Shown here in pieces: positions 1 to 8,244 of a stretch of 38,735 bases of DNA. The stretch comes from Myxococcales bacterium (lineage in GTDB: Bacteria; Myxococcota_A; Polyangia; Polyangiales; Polyangiaceae). The stretch lies in contig JAHFDZ010000021.1 in the NCBI GenBank assembly GCA_023248745.1, positions 1-38,735 of the forward strand. Direction: 5' to 3'. The translations under genes were made by a program, and so were the position numbers. Each line of letters opens with the position of its first letter. The first letter of the stretch is position 1. A model generated the notes under the pieces. It was given only the letters and a program-made list of their open reading frames with translations. It made no database searches and was not told where the DNA came from.

Positions 1-613
1 GGAAGGTGCGAAGCTCATCGCTCTGCGCATCACCCAAGAGGCGCAAAGTGGAGCGCCCCAAACCGTCAATAATCTTTACATCGAGACCGAGCATTCCCTC
101 GATGCGGCGCATCGCGAGAATCATCGCGCTCACGAAAGTAAGCGGCGGTGCTCCAACGGTTAGCCCAACGTACGTAAGCACCGAGAGCAGGTAGAGCCAT
201 CGTTGCCCGTTCGCCGTCGCAAAGAAGCTGGCCATCGGCGTGCCGTAGTGCGGCGCGTTGATTCCTGTCACACTTGCAAGCCTTGGTATCCAACTCAACT
301 TCGCGTTGGGGATCGGCAAAATCACGTCGGGCGACGCAACCATGCGGGCATCGAGGCCACCGGTCGAGTGACCAATCAGATGAATCGGCCCTTCGTCGCC
401 CGCCGTATCGGAAACAAGCTCGGCCAGTCGACTCGCACGACGGCGAATCGACGCCGTTGGGGGCACCTCGAGAACGTACGTCGTCGCGTCGTCGCCAGCG
501 GCCTTCAGACGTACCGCGAGCGTCTTCTCCACGTGCGCAAAATAGTCGTACGAACCGATTTTGCCGAAGCCGAAGAAGCCCGGCGATAGATAGATGCGGT
601 GATGCTGCCGCAT
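1..613 (-). CDS. alpha/beta hydrolase (lipase/esterase-like), 3' end beyond the window
   Basis: An open frame on the minus strand runs off the left edge without a stop, giving 204 residues. Near residue 78 it reads IHLIGHSTGGLDAR, the nucleophile elbow GxSxG of alpha/beta hydrolases with Ser83 as likely nucleophile. The preceding SPGFFGFGKIGSYDYF, with an aromatic/glycine-rich stretch after the first strand, and the later NAPHYGTPMA resemble triacylglycerol lipases and esterases; the GTP after the elbow is typical of that group. The Asp and His of the triad would lie mostly beyond the edge. A hydrophobic stretch near residues 140-165 could be a lid or membrane-contacting helix. The start taken is ATG at 613; GTG at 628 is in frame and a stop lies just upstream. 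Neither has a clear Shine-Dalgarno. Substrate unknown. Confidence 0.75.
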   Translation of the reverse strand, partial: MRQHHRIYLSPGFFGFGKIGSYDYFAHVEKTLAVRLKAAGDDATTYVLEVPPTASIRRRASRLAELVSDTAGDEGPIHLIGHSTGGLDARMVASPDVILPIPNAKLSWIPRLASVTGINAPHYGTPMASFFATANGQRWLYLLSVLTYVGLTVGAPPLTFVSAMILAMRRIEGMLGLDVKIIDGLGRSTLRLLGDAQSDELRTF

Positions 614-1108
614 GAGGGCATCATGCACGAAGTTGGGTTGGACTTGAACCGGTTACCGACGGACGTTCGCTTTCGCTGACGCTCTTGCTGGCGCTTTCGC
701 CGGTGCTCGTGGCCGCGCTCGTTTCCCTTTGGTTGAGCGCTGCGCTTCGCGGATATGTGCTGCGCACGGCTATTTTGGCCCGAAACGACGTTAACGACGT
801 TTCGCCCCTTCGCTTCGCTCAGCTCCAGCCTATCGCTTCGCTCCTGTCGAGCTTCGCTCGCCAGAGGCCGAGGCCTCAAACCCCAATCTTCCTCTCACTA
901 CGAAGAGATGATTCGTGCATCTGGGCGTTTGACTACCCTGGTGTCCACCTGGATCGCTTCCCTACGCACGCTAAGAGCGTGCTCGGTCGCTCGGTTGTGG
1001 GTTGAGTGGTGCCGCCTTGCGGGTTCAGATGAGAGCAGGCGTAGTACATGTTTTCGGCTCCACTGAGGGTGCCGTCCAACACCCCCACGCGAACCGCGCT
1101 CCCCGACG
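614..1108. other. 495-bp non-coding gap with three inverted repeats and low-complexity cgcttcgct-type sequence
   Basis: No convincing gene lies here; the short open frames have no recognisable protein. The DNA is rich in variants of cgcttcgctc/gctttcgct, giving a degenerate short-repeat texture. Three inverted repeats stand out: a near-perfect 24-bp palindrome at 781-804 (half CGAAACGACGTT, one mismatched pair), GAGGCC-GA-GGCCTC at 864-877, and GCACGCT-AAG-AGCGTGC at 966-982. The last is a 7-bp perfect stem with a 3-nt loop, about 130 nt past the helicase stop. It has no T-run on the minus strand, so it is not a canonical intrinsic terminator. The gap separates the helicase stop from the hydrolase start, both on the minus strand, so it could hold a terminator, a promoter or a structured RNA. 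Confidence 0.5.
781..804. repeat. 24-bp near-perfect palindrome
   Basis: The two 12-base halves pair at every position but one (an A-A mismatch at the eighth pair), centred on GTTAAC. It lies 168 bp upstream of the hydrolase start. It could be an operator for a dimeric regulator or a cruciform-type hairpin; no T-run follows on either strand. Confidence 0.45.
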
Positions 1109-4100
1109 TCAACTGAACAACGTTTCGAGATCGCCCTTCGTCAGTTTCTTTGCGCCGCCTGCGTCTTCGCTCAGGACGGCTCCGACCAGTTCACGTTTCT
1201 TGCCGCCGAGTTCGAGAATTTTCTCCTCAATCGTGCCCTTCGCGAGCAGGCGATACATCGTGACGACCTTTGTTTGACCGATGCGGTGCGCGCGATCGGT
1301 TGCCTGATCTTCGACGGCTGGATTCCACCAGGGATCGAAGTGGATAACAGTATCGGCCGCCGTAAGGTTGAGGCCGCTTCCACCCGCCTTGAGCGAAATG
1401 AGGAACACCGGAGGGCCGTCGTCGCGTTGAAAATTGTCGACGCATGCCTGGCGATCTTTCGTCGACCCATCGAGATATTCGTAACCTATTTTGTCCTCTT
1501 TCAGCGCACGACGAATCAGTGTGAGCATCGACACGAACTGGCTGAAGACGAGCACTCGGTGGCCACCTTCAACGCACGTCTGAAGGAGCTCGCGCAGCGC
1601 GGTTAGCTTCCCTGAATCGTCGTCTGAAAATTCGCGAGGAAGGCCAAGTAGGCGCGGATCGCAGGCTGCCTGACGCAACCGTGTGAGCCCCGCGAGAATC
1701 TGAATCTGCGACTTTGCGAGACCATTCTTTTCGACTTCGCCCATGACTTGAGCGCGCACTTCTTTGAGCACCTGCGCGTAGAGCGCACCCTGTTCGCCTG
1801 CCAGCTCGCAGTACTGATCGGTCTCAATCTTTTCGGGGAGATCGCGCGCAACTTCTGCCTTCGTGCGTCGCAAGATGAACGGATGGATCGTTGCTCGGAG
1901 GCGCTTCGCCGCTTTTTGATCACCTGCATCGATGGGGCGCGAGTAACGCTCTTCGAACTTATCGAGAGGCCCAAGGAGCCCACGGCTTACGAAATCAAAG
2001 ATGGACCAAATCTCGGAGAGGCGGTTTTCGATTGGGGTGCCCGAGAGCGCGAGCCTTCGATCAGCCGGGAGACGCTTCGCCGCGCGCGCCGTTGCAGAGT
2101 GCGGGTTCTTGATCTGCTGCGCCTCGTCGAGGATGACGTAGCGCCACTTGATCTTTGAGAGGAGCTCTTCATCACGACGCAAGAGGGCATAGCTCGTGAC
2201 AACGACTTCTGCTTCGTCGAGCTCGTCTTGTCGGTCTTTGCGTTCGCTGCCATGCCACAGCGCGTGCTTGAGCGACGGTGCGAACTTGTTCATCTCAAGT
2301 TCCCAATTGGTCACCACGCTTGTGGGTGCGACAATGAGAACCTTGAATTTGTGATCTTCGGACTTCTTGTCCGCTGCCTTGACAGCAAGCAGTAGCGCGA
2401 TCGTCTGCAGCGTCTTGCCAAGGCCCATGTCGTCAGCGAGCACGCCGCCGGAACCGATTTCGTGAAGGAACCAAAGCCAATGAAAGCCCTGCTCTTGGTA
2501 GGGTCGAAGCTGCGCCTTGAGCGTGGTGGGCTTCTTGATGCCCTTGATCTCGTCAATTTCTCGCAGCTTCTTGAAGAGATCTTTTGCGCCATCACCAACT
2601 TGCACGCGATTGACATGCTCGAGCAATTCTTCGATGCGGCCCGCTTGGGACAAAGGAAGTTTGCCTCCGTTACCGCCGCCAGTGGCAAGGATCTCGGCTT
2701 GTCGTGCGAGCACTTCGCGCACTTTTGCGAGATCGATGCGAGCGAACGAACCATCGGCGAGCCTGACATAACGTCGGCCTTCTCCGAGACAACGCGCAAG
2801 CTCGTCTTGCGTGACCGCGACGCCGTCGGCCTCGAAGCTCAACCTCAACGACAACCAATCAACGCCACTCGAAATTCGTGCGCTCGCACTGAGATCGGCC
2901 GACCGAACCTGAACGTCGACGAGATCGTCAGGAACAAACAGATCCCAGTCTTCGGGCAAGGTCCCTACGCCCTCCGTCCAAAAACGGATGGCCTGATCGC
3001 CGTGCGCAACGAAACGATTGCCGTCGTCTGCAGCCCTTAGACCCAGCTCAAGGAGTGTGGAGGCTACGTGCTGTTGCGCAACAATATCGCAACGAATACA
3101 ACGAGCGCGGCGATGTCCGCTGCTATGGTCAATTGGCTTGACTATAACGGGCATCGTGAATCCGTCCGCGCGAACGTCCACTTCAACGTCGTCGTAAGCC
3201 GCGCGAAGCGACACTTCTGCTTCGGTGAGTGAGCCGCCAGCAGCAACGCGGAATGTGGGAACCATGTCGACCACATCAGCAACTTGCGACAGCTCTGGTA
3301 GTTCGGCCCCCACCTCTGTGGCTACTTTCGGCAGCCCTTCCGCGATCAGTTGCGGCAAGTTGTCGATGGGCTCAGAAATTGACGGCAGCTTTGTGAGGCG
3401 GCGGATCGCCGCAGGCGACACGCGGCGATCAATGGGCCACGCCCATCCTTCTTGCGCGTCGATGTACCAGCCTGGGCTGCCTTCGAGCCACGTTCCGTGT
3501 GCCGTTGAGAACTTTCGCGGATCACCAGGGCGGTGAAACGAGGCACGCACAACCACGCTATCGCCATCATGCGAAAGCTCGAGATCAAACCGAGGTCGAA
3601 GCGGCTCGTCAGCAAAACGTAACTCCATGAGTTGCGGTTCAATGACCACTTTTCGCCCTTTGAGAAGCGGCAGCAGATCGCTCGCATCCTCGCCGCGCAC
3701 TTCGATCGCACCACGACGAGCTGCCGCACTCTCAAGACGGGAGAGCATTCGAATCGCTTCACGATCCATGGTGGGCGCTTGATCTTGCGCGATAAGTAAC
3801 GCCGATGGTGACAATGGCGTGCGCGTAGACGGCTCAAGAAGCGCTACAGAGATCGCGCCGGGCTTCACTTGCAGACGAAACTCGATGGTGCGCGGAACAG
3901 GCGGAATGGGCTCTGGCATCCATCGATCAATTCCATTGCCATCCGAGGGTCTCGTCAGCACCGCGTGCGCAGCGCGCATCGCCCGAGCGCGCGCGCGCCT
4001 CGATCGACGGGAGTTTCCTTCGGAAGTTGGCGCGGCGTAAACAGCGGTCGACGGAGCTTCGCTCGCGGGCTGACTTGGCATTGGGCGAGTTGTGCCACGG

Positions 4101-4444
4101 GTTTGATCACGCGCTGCAATAAGCAACGCCGCAACGTGTTTGCAGTGTCCACTTATTTTCGCAAATGTCGGACAGGAACACTGGGACGCGAAGCCTCCCG
4201 GCGTAAGCTGCACCGAGACCGCATAGGGTTCTGGATCGCTTCCCCGCACCAACCCTCGAGTCGATGCCTCTTCGATCGCAACGTCGTTTACCGAGCCGCG
4301 TCGAATGTAGTCGTAGCCACGCAAAAACGCGCGCGCACCAACCAAGCGCCGCAGTGCGCGATCGCTCAATGCCGATAGAGCCTCTTGAAAAGGAGATCCC
4401 AACTTCGCTATCCGCGCGGATGACTCGCGCGCCTTCTTTCGCAA
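1109..4444 (-). CDS. SNF2-family DEAD/DEAH-box helicase with N-terminal SWIM zinc finger
   Basis: A 1111-residue Swi2/Snf2-type double-stranded-DNA translocase. The N-terminus carries a SWIM zinc motif, C89-x-C91...C101-x-H103, expected to bind DNA or protein. A long poorly conserved middle region follows. The SNF2 ATPase begins near 643 (LRPYQEQGFHW) with Walker A DDMGLGKT at 671-678, the DEAQ box at 773-776 and SGTP at 801-804. Helicase-C motifs follow: VFSQF near 965, LKAGGSGLNL near 1018 and DRAHRIGQ at 1050-1057. All core motifs look intact, so it should be an active translocase. Bacterial SWIM-SNF2 proteins resemble HepA/RapA relatives, but the exact role (transcription recycling, repair, chromosome maintenance) cannot be told from sequence. 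The start is TTG at 4444, just after an in-frame stop, with no clear Shine-Dalgarno; an internal start a few residues later is possible. It stands alone as a transcription unit. Confidence 0.93.
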   Translation of the reverse strand: MRKKARESSARIAKLGSPFQEALSALSDRALRRLVGARAFLRGYDYIRRGSVNDVAIEEASTRGLVRGSDPEPYAVSVQLTPGGFASQCSCPTFAKISGHCKHVAALLIAARDQTRGTTRPMPSQPASEAPSTAVYAAPTSEGNSRRSRRARARAMRAAHAVLTRPSDGNGIDRWMPEPIPPVPRTIEFRLQVKPGAISVALLEPSTRTPLSPSALLIAQDQAPTMDREAIRMLSRLESAAARRGAIEVRGEDASDLLPLLKGRKVVIEPQLMELRFADEPLRPRFDLELSHDGDSVVVRASFHRPGDPRKFSTAHGTWLEGSPGWYIDAQEGWAWPIDRRVSPAAIRRLTKLPSISEPIDNLPQLIAEGLPKVATEVGAELPELSQVADVVDMVPTFRVAAGGSLTEAEVSLRAAYDDVEVDVRADGFTMPVIVKPIDHSSGHRRARCIRCDIVAQQHVASTLLELGLRAADDGNRFVAHGDQAIRFWTEGVGTLPEDWDLFVPDDLVDVQVRSADLSASARISSGVDWLSLRLSFEADGVAVTQDELARCLGEGRRYVRLADGSFARIDLAKVREVLARQAEILATGGGNGGKLPLSQAGRIEELLEHVNRVQVGDGAKDLFKKLREIDEIKGIKKPTTLKAQLRPYQEQGFHWLWFLHEIGSGGVLADDMGLGKTLQTIALLLAVKAADKKSEDHKFKVLIVAPTSVVTNWELEMNKFAPSLKHALWHGSERKDRQDELDEAEVVVTSYALLRRDEELLSKIKWRYVILDEAQQIKNPHSATARAAKRLPADRRLALSGTPIENRLSEIWSIFDFVSRGLLGPLDKFEERYSRPIDAGDQKAAKRLRATIHPFILRRTKAEVARDLPEKIETDQYCELAGEQGALYAQVLKEVRAQVMGEVEKNGLAKSQIQILAGLTRLRQAACDPRLLGLPREFSDDDSGKLTALRELLQTCVEGGHRVLVFSQFVSMLTLIRRALKEDKIGYEYLDGSTKDRQACVDNFQRDDGPPVFLISLKAGGSGLNLTAADTVIHFDPWWNPAVEDQATDRAHRIGQTKVVTMYRLLAKGTIEEKILELGGKKRELVGAVLSEDAGGAKKLTKGDLETLFS

Positions 4445-4511
4445 GCGTTGATGTCATGCGGCAAGCGCTAGTGCGGCGGCCCCTAAGAAAGAAAAAACAG
4501 AAAGGGGTTGA

Positions 4512-4540
4512 TTGACCGCGGTCGCGCTCGACCTGCTAAT
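4512..4540 (+). promoter_or_regulatory. candidate sigma-70-type promoter for the sctJ-mlaF pair
   Basis: TTGACC at 4512-4517, a 17-bp spacer, then GCTAAT at 4535-4540, 127 bp upstream of the SctJ-like gene. The -35 matches 5 of 6 consensus bases and the -10 matches 4 of 6. A palindrome GACCGCGGTC (4514-4523) overlaps the -35 box. A match of this quality occurs by chance often, so this is only a candidate. Confidence 0.3.
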
Positions 4541-4667
4541 TTCTGTCCACGCGTATCATCTCCCTGTTCCGGGTGCAACATTGAAACCGCGCTGCCCTTC
4601 TTGTGCACAACCTTGATGCGGCTAATGCGTACCGGGGCCTTACTCGAGTAACCTCGCGGCGATCGAC

Positions 4668-5435
4668 ATGCGACTTCGTTTGCTCACCGCCCTCATTCCT
4701 CTGGCGCTCGTCGCCTGCAGCTCACCGGTCGCCAGCAATCTCGAAGAGTCCGACGCCAATCGCGTTGTGCTCGCGCTCGATCGCGCAGGCATCGGAGCTT
4801 CGAAAGACAGCGACCCCGTCTCGGAGGGCCGTTTTCGCGTAAGCGTAGCGCGGCAGGACATTGCACTCGCGCTGTCCGCAATGAGAGCCGAAGAGCTTCC
4901 ACGCGAGCGTCCCAAGGGGGTGCTCGACACGGTGGGCAAGGGCGCGCTAATCCCGAGCGCCGCGGCCGAGCACGCGCAAATCGTCGCCGCGACGAGCGCC
5001 GAAATTCAACGCTCGATCGAGTCGGTCGATGGCGTTCTCTCCGCGCGCGTGCACATTCAAATTCCCGTCGCCGACCCGTTCACGACGACGCCACAGAAGG
5101 CCACCGCAAGCGTGCTTGTCGAACACCGTGGGACGACACCGCCGTTGCCTGCAGAAGCGATTGCAAAGCTTGTAACTGGCGCGGTTGCAAATTTGCCCGC
5201 GCAGGAGGTTGCCGTTGTGTTTGTACCACGCAGCATTCCGGTATCGGCCCAGGCAACGCTCTCACCACTCGGACCGTTCTCAGTCGCCCGCGGCTCGGTC
5301 CGACCCATGCAACTCGTCGGTGGGTTGCTCTTTGTGCTTCTCGCAATCTTCGGCGTTGCGTGTGCCGCACTTGCCCTTCGGCTTTCTCGTGTTCAAGCTC
5401 AACTTTCGGCGGCGTTGTCACGAGGTGAAGCGTGA
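4668..5435 (+). CDS. sctJ: SctJ-like lipoprotein (type III secretion inner-membrane ring / YscJ-HrcJ-FliF family)
   Basis: A 255-residue lipoprotein with a short signal peptide ending in the lipobox L14-V-A-C17. The body follows the SctJ pattern: LEESDANRVVLALDRAGI, then a D-x-x-x-ALSAMRAEELPRE segment, IPSAAAEHAQ, EIQRSIESVDGVLSARVHI, ASVLVEHRG and a final domain near 155-190. A single transmembrane helix at about 214-238 and a short cytoplasmic tail complete the canonical SctJ layout. In injectisomes this protein forms a multi-subunit ring in the inner membrane. No other secretion gene (sctC, D, R, S, T, U, V, N) is visible here. Its stop overlaps the start of the MlaF-like ATPase by 4 bp (GTGA), so the two are probably translationally coupled. 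That pairing is unusual and suggests a ring or scaffold used outside a normal injectisome. The family call is firm; the role is open. Confidence 0.85.
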   Translation: MRLRLLTALIPLALVACSSPVASNLEESDANRVVLALDRAGIGASKDSDPVSEGRFRVSVARQDIALALSAMRAEELPRERPKGVLDTVGKGALIPSAAAEHAQIVAATSAEIQRSIESVDGVLSARVHIQIPVADPFTTTPQKATASVLVEHRGTTPPLPAEAIAKLVTGAVANLPAQEVAVVFVPRSIPVSAQATLSPLGPFSVARGSVRPMQLVGGLLFVLLAIFGVACAALALRLSRVQAQLSAALSRGEA

Positions 5436-6184
5436 TCGATATTCGCGACATTTCGAAAACGTTTCACCTCGGAATCGAGGGCACGCGAAACGTGCTATCA
5501 CGTGTTACATTTTCTGTACCAAGGGGATGCCTCTACGGTCTCATCGGTCCAGGCGCATCCGGCAAGAGCGTCCTCCTCAAGTTGATCACGGGCCTCATGA
5601 AGCCCGATCGCGGCTCGATTGTCGTCGACGGAAGCGACATGACGGCTGCAAACGATCTCGAGATCCAAGAGCTGCGCAAGAAGTTTGGCTTCCTCTTTCA
5701 GAACAACGCGCTCTTTGATCACATGACGGTCTTCGACAACGTCGCCTTCCCGTTGCAGCGCCTCTACGCGCCCCCAGAGGAGGAAACTCGCACGCGCGTG
5801 ATTGAACGGCTTCGGTGCGTTTCTCTACCGGGCTTCGAAGACCGCCTTCCCCCAGGGCTCTCTGGAGGCCAGAAAAAGCGCGTCGGCGTTGCACGCGCCA
5901 CCATCACTCAAGCCCCGTACGTCCTCTACGACGAACCTGCTGCAGGCCTCGATCCCGTTACGTCACAGAAGATTTTCGATCTCTTGCGCGCAGAGCAACG
6001 AGCATCAAACGCCACCGTGATCATGGTCTCAAGCGACCTCGATCGATTGCTGACGGTCACCGACCGCGTCGGCATGCTCTATCGCGGCGAGTTGATCTTC
6101 GATGGCAGCACCGAAGAAGCAAAGACCACCTCCGAGCCGCGCGTGAAGCAGTTCGTTCACGGCCTAACCGAGGGCCCGCTTTAA
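5432..6184 (+). CDS. mlaF: MlaF-type ABC ATPase with Ser in place of the H-loop His
   Basis: A 250-residue ATP-binding subunit of the MlaF/Ttg2A (MCE transport) type. Visible motifs are Walker A GPGASGKS (39-46), Q-loop FLFQNNALFDHM from 87, signature LSGGQ (143-147), Walker B VLYDEP (164-169, catalytic Glu168) and D-loop AGLDP. The switch region reads MVSSDLD, so the expected H-loop His is Ser201; the codons gtc-tca-agc-gac confirm it. FQNNALFDHMTVFDNVAFPL is typical of MlaF relatives. The GTG start overlaps the sctJ stop by 4 bp. No permease adjoins it; the nearest MlaE genes are 5.4 kb downstream on the same strand, with another ATPase whose defect is the opposite one. It may therefore be half of a heterodimeric motor. 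Alternatively it is a divergent MlaF paralogue with its own partners. Confidence 0.88.
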   Translation: MIDIRDISKTFHLGIEGTRNVLSRVTFSVPRGCLYGLIGPGASGKSVLLKLITGLMKPDRGSIVVDGSDMTAANDLEIQELRKKFGFLFQNNALFDHMTVFDNVAFPLQRLYAPPEEETRTRVIERLRCVSLPGFEDRLPPGLSGGQKKRVGVARATITQAPYVLYDEPAAGLDPVTSQKIFDLLRAEQRASNATVIMVSSDLDRLLTVTDRVGMLYRGELIFDGSTEEAKTTSEPRVKQFVHGLTEGPL

Positions 6185-6236
6185 TTGAGTTGGGGAGTGC
6201 GGGACGCTTGGAAGTGTCGGACGTAACCACCCATTT

Positions 6237-6308
6237 ATCGCTTTAGCTGATGCCTTTGGTATCGCTTGGGCTGATGCCTTTGGTATCGCTTTAGCTGATG
6301 CCTTTGGG
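6237..6308. repeat. 24-bp tandem repeat, three copies
   Basis: Three head-to-tail 24-bp units at 6237-6260, 6261-6284 and 6285-6308 share the core gctgatgcctttgg. They differ at a few positions (tta versus ggg near the middle, and a final t or g). Low divergence suggests recent slippage or expansion. Confidence 0.85.
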
Positions 6309-6326
6309 ATCTTTCGACTGCGGGGG

Positions 6327-6391
6327 CCTGATCCTCTCGCCTGATCCTCTCGCCTGATCCTCTCGCCTGATCCTCTGGCCTGATCCTCTCG
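6327..6391. repeat. 13-bp tandem repeat, five copies
   Basis: Five consecutive copies of cctgatcctctcg start at 6327; only the fourth differs, by one base (ctgg for ctcg). The array lies 18 bp after the 24-bp array and 100 bp before the next start codon. The near identity and 13-bp period make it a candidate variable-number repeat. It has no spacers, so it is not a CRISPR. Confidence 0.9.
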
Positions 6392-6491
6392 CCTGGCACG
6401 GGCAGGACATGCCCACACGATGTGTGCGAAGCACGCAGGGATCGGAGATCGCTTCTTTAAGGGATCGAGCAAATCGCCGTACTTTTTTGAT

Positions 6492-7097
6492 GTGAAGGCG
6501 TTTTCGCATCGCCCCATTTCGATTGCAATTTTGTGCGTCACTGCGTCCAGCGCGCATGCGCAAGACGGGTCGAATCACGCACAATGGCCGAATCACGCAC
6601 AATTCGCACCCCCATCGATCGTGAGTCAGCAGGCATTTGCCGGTCCCTACGTTCGGCTGAGACCCGCTTTCGATGAAATCGATACGGGAGCCCTTGATCG
6701 TCGATTGGCCCTCAGCGCCGGCCTTGCCGCACTTGCGGCTGGGTTCGCAGTCGAAGGCTACGTCACGCTCATCTCGCCCTGCGAAACTTATGATCGCTCG
6801 GTGCCGTTCGCACGCACCTGCATGTCAGGCTCTACTGAGCCGAGGCTATTGCGCCAATTTTCTGCAGCCCCAACGTTGCCGGGAAACGCCGCGGCGATAT
6901 TGGGTACGGTTGCTGCGGCAGGATTTGCAACGTGGTTTACGGTTTCGCTCGTTGAGCGTTTCGGCAAGCGATGGTCGACATCGATCTGGCACCTCAATTC
7001 GAATCACATGAACAAGCCGCTCGCACTAAGTCGAGGGACCATGTCCGTCGGACTCAACTTTGGGTTCGGAACGCTGGGCGTTGCGGGATCCTTCTAG
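6492..7097 (+). CDS. exported or membrane protein of unknown function
   Basis: I do not recognise this family. From GTG at 6492 it has 201 residues and begins with a good signal peptide: basic start, hydrophobic ISIAILCVTASS, and a likely AHA cleavage site near residue 22. ATG at 6420 is also in frame but would bury this signal, so GTG is preferred. Two further hydrophobic stretches (LSAGLAALAAGFAVEGYVTL and GNAAAILGTVAAAGFATWF) could be membrane segments. The C-terminus, with SVGLNFGFGTLGVAGSF, resembles the end of an outer-membrane strand. Near the mature N-terminus an 18-bp direct repeat (15 identical bases at 6571 and 6589) gives NHAQWPNHAQF. It could be an envelope protein linked to the upstream sctJ-mlaF pair, but the repeat-filled gap weakens that. 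A Cys pair lies in the region between the hydrophobic stretches. Confidence 0.6.
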   Translation: MKAFSHRPISIAILCVTASSAHAQDGSNHAQWPNHAQFAPPSIVSQQAFAGPYVRLRPAFDEIDTGALDRRLALSAGLAALAAGFAVEGYVTLISPCETYDRSVPFARTCMSGSTEPRLLRQFSAAPTLPGNAAAILGTVAAAGFATWFTVSLVERFGKRWSTSIWHLNSNHMNKPLALSRGTMSVGLNFGFGTLGVAGSF

Positions 7098-7189
7098 CGT
7101 TAGACGCGGAATTCTCGTCATCCGCGCTTCTTCGCGGCACGCGCTAAATTCCTTTGACGCCTTGGACAGGCCGCGAGAAATGCTAGCGA

Positions 7190-8239
7190 ATGCGTTACTG
7201 GATCCTTCTTCCTCTACTCTTGGTCGCTTGCGACAAGGAAAAGCCACAGGAAACGCCAGCCCCCGCTGCGAGCGAAAAGGCGAGGCCCGATAAGAAGGGG
7301 CCAAAGTTGGGCCTGCTCTCGGATCCGGGAGAGCCACCAACGCGCGGAGGTCCTCCGAGCTCACCCCCTGGCGCTGGCGGCGCGAAGGCCGCTGGCGATG
7401 GATTGGTCAACACAGTTGACAAAGGCAGCGAACCTCGCCGCGAGTTCCGCTACGCGTTCAAGACCGGGGAGACCGAAACATTCACATACGAACTTCGCAT
7501 GACCATCACGGGCGAAGCCGGCCAAGGCAAGACGACGAAAGATCAAAAGGTCCCTGGCATTCGGTACGAACTCACCGCAACAACCAAAGAGGTGAGCGCC
7601 GACGGCACGGGCCTAATCGAATGGTCGCTCGACAAGGTCGACGTCCTTTCGGAGCCAGGACCGACTGCCAAAGACGTCGCTGCAGAACGCGAAGCTTGGG
7701 AGCAACTCAAAGGAACGCTGGGCAAGAGCGTCATATCGCCAAGAGGGTTGACCATCGTTGCCGAGTTTGGGAGCAAGGACCAAACGAGAGCCCAAATGCT
7801 CGAGACTCTTCGAGGACCACTAACGGACATCATCGTGCCGCTTCCCGAGGAGGCTGTTGGTAAGGGCGCGAATTGGACCTACCGTCGCAAGCCAACAAAC
7901 CGAGAGATTGCGAATCTTGTCCAAGAAGAGTCGTTCACTCTCGCCGACGTCACCGCGACTGGCGGCAAGGTCGCAAGGCAATACAGCGAGCTTGCACCGG
8001 TCCAAGAAATTGGAGCCGGTCAGATTCCGGGTGGCAAGATCTCGCTCGACGTATTCAAGAGCACGAGCACCTCGACAAGCGTGTTCGATCTTTCCAAATT
8101 CGTTCCCAAGAGCGAAGCATCGCTCACGATGGAAAAACTCGTTACCGCAACCACTGCAGACGGCCAGAAGGCAACTGTGATGAAGGCCAACGTCAAGAGC
8201 ACCGCAAAGTTCGCGCCAGTAACGCCGAAGAAAAAATAG
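7190..8239 (+). CDS. DUF6263-like lipoprotein
   Basis: A 349-residue lipoprotein: MRYWILLPLLLVAC gives lipobox L11-V-A-C14, followed by a low-complexity Pro/Ala/Glu/Lys linker to about residue 80. The folded part starts around FRYAFKTGETETFTYELRM and alternates beta-strand-like segments (TGLIEWSLDKVDV, NWTYRRKP, GGKVARQYSELAPV). This pattern resembles DUF6263-type proteins found in Planctomycetes and Myxococcota, whose function is unknown. The domain name is from memory and should be treated as probable. No catalytic motif is evident. ATG at 7190 is the only start that places the lipobox at the N-terminus. It converges with the next lipoprotein gene with a 5-bp gap, so no independent terminator fits between them. 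Confidence 0.8.
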   Translation: MRYWILLPLLLVACDKEKPQETPAPAASEKARPDKKGPKLGLLSDPGEPPTRGGPPSSPPGAGGAKAAGDGLVNTVDKGSEPRREFRYAFKTGETETFTYELRMTITGEAGQGKTTKDQKVPGIRYELTATTKEVSADGTGLIEWSLDKVDVLSEPGPTAKDVAAEREAWEQLKGTLGKSVISPRGLTIVAEFGSKDQTRAQMLETLRGPLTDIIVPLPEEAVGKGANWTYRRKPTNREIANLVQEESFTLADVTATGGKVARQYSELAPVQEIGAGQIPGGKISLDVFKSTSTSTSVFDLSKFVPKSEASLTMEKLVTATTADGQKATVMKANVKSTAKFAPVTPKKK

Positions 8240-8244
8240 TCAAT

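Larger units (their letters stand above)
6185..6491. other. 307-bp gene-free spacer holding two tandem-repeat arrays
   Basis: Between the MlaF-like gene and the next exported-protein gene there is no supported coding frame. The minus-strand frames here encode only repeat-derived REDQARGSG-type sequence. Two arrays listed separately fill 6237-6391. A weak hairpin GACGCTTG-GAAGTGTC (6203-6218, one G-U pair) follows the mlaF stop and has no T-run. No convincing promoter was found. Confidence 0.5.

Noticed and set aside
505-879. 124-codon minus-strand frame near the hydrolase start
   Set aside because: Basic, Arg/Gln-rich product typical of shadow frames, and it overlaps the well-supported hydrolase start.
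6327-6391. CRISPR-like repeat array
   Set aside because: Repeat units abut each other without spacers and are only 13 bp, so it is a simple tandem repeat.
6394-6405. sigma-54-like TGGCACG upstream of the exported-protein gene
   Set aside because: The -12 half lacks the required GC element (reads ggac), so it does not meet the consensus.
6164-6541. 125-codon minus-strand frame with REDQARGSG repeats
   Set aside because: The repeats come from the 13-bp and 24-bp DNA arrays being read through; no homology or start signal supports it.
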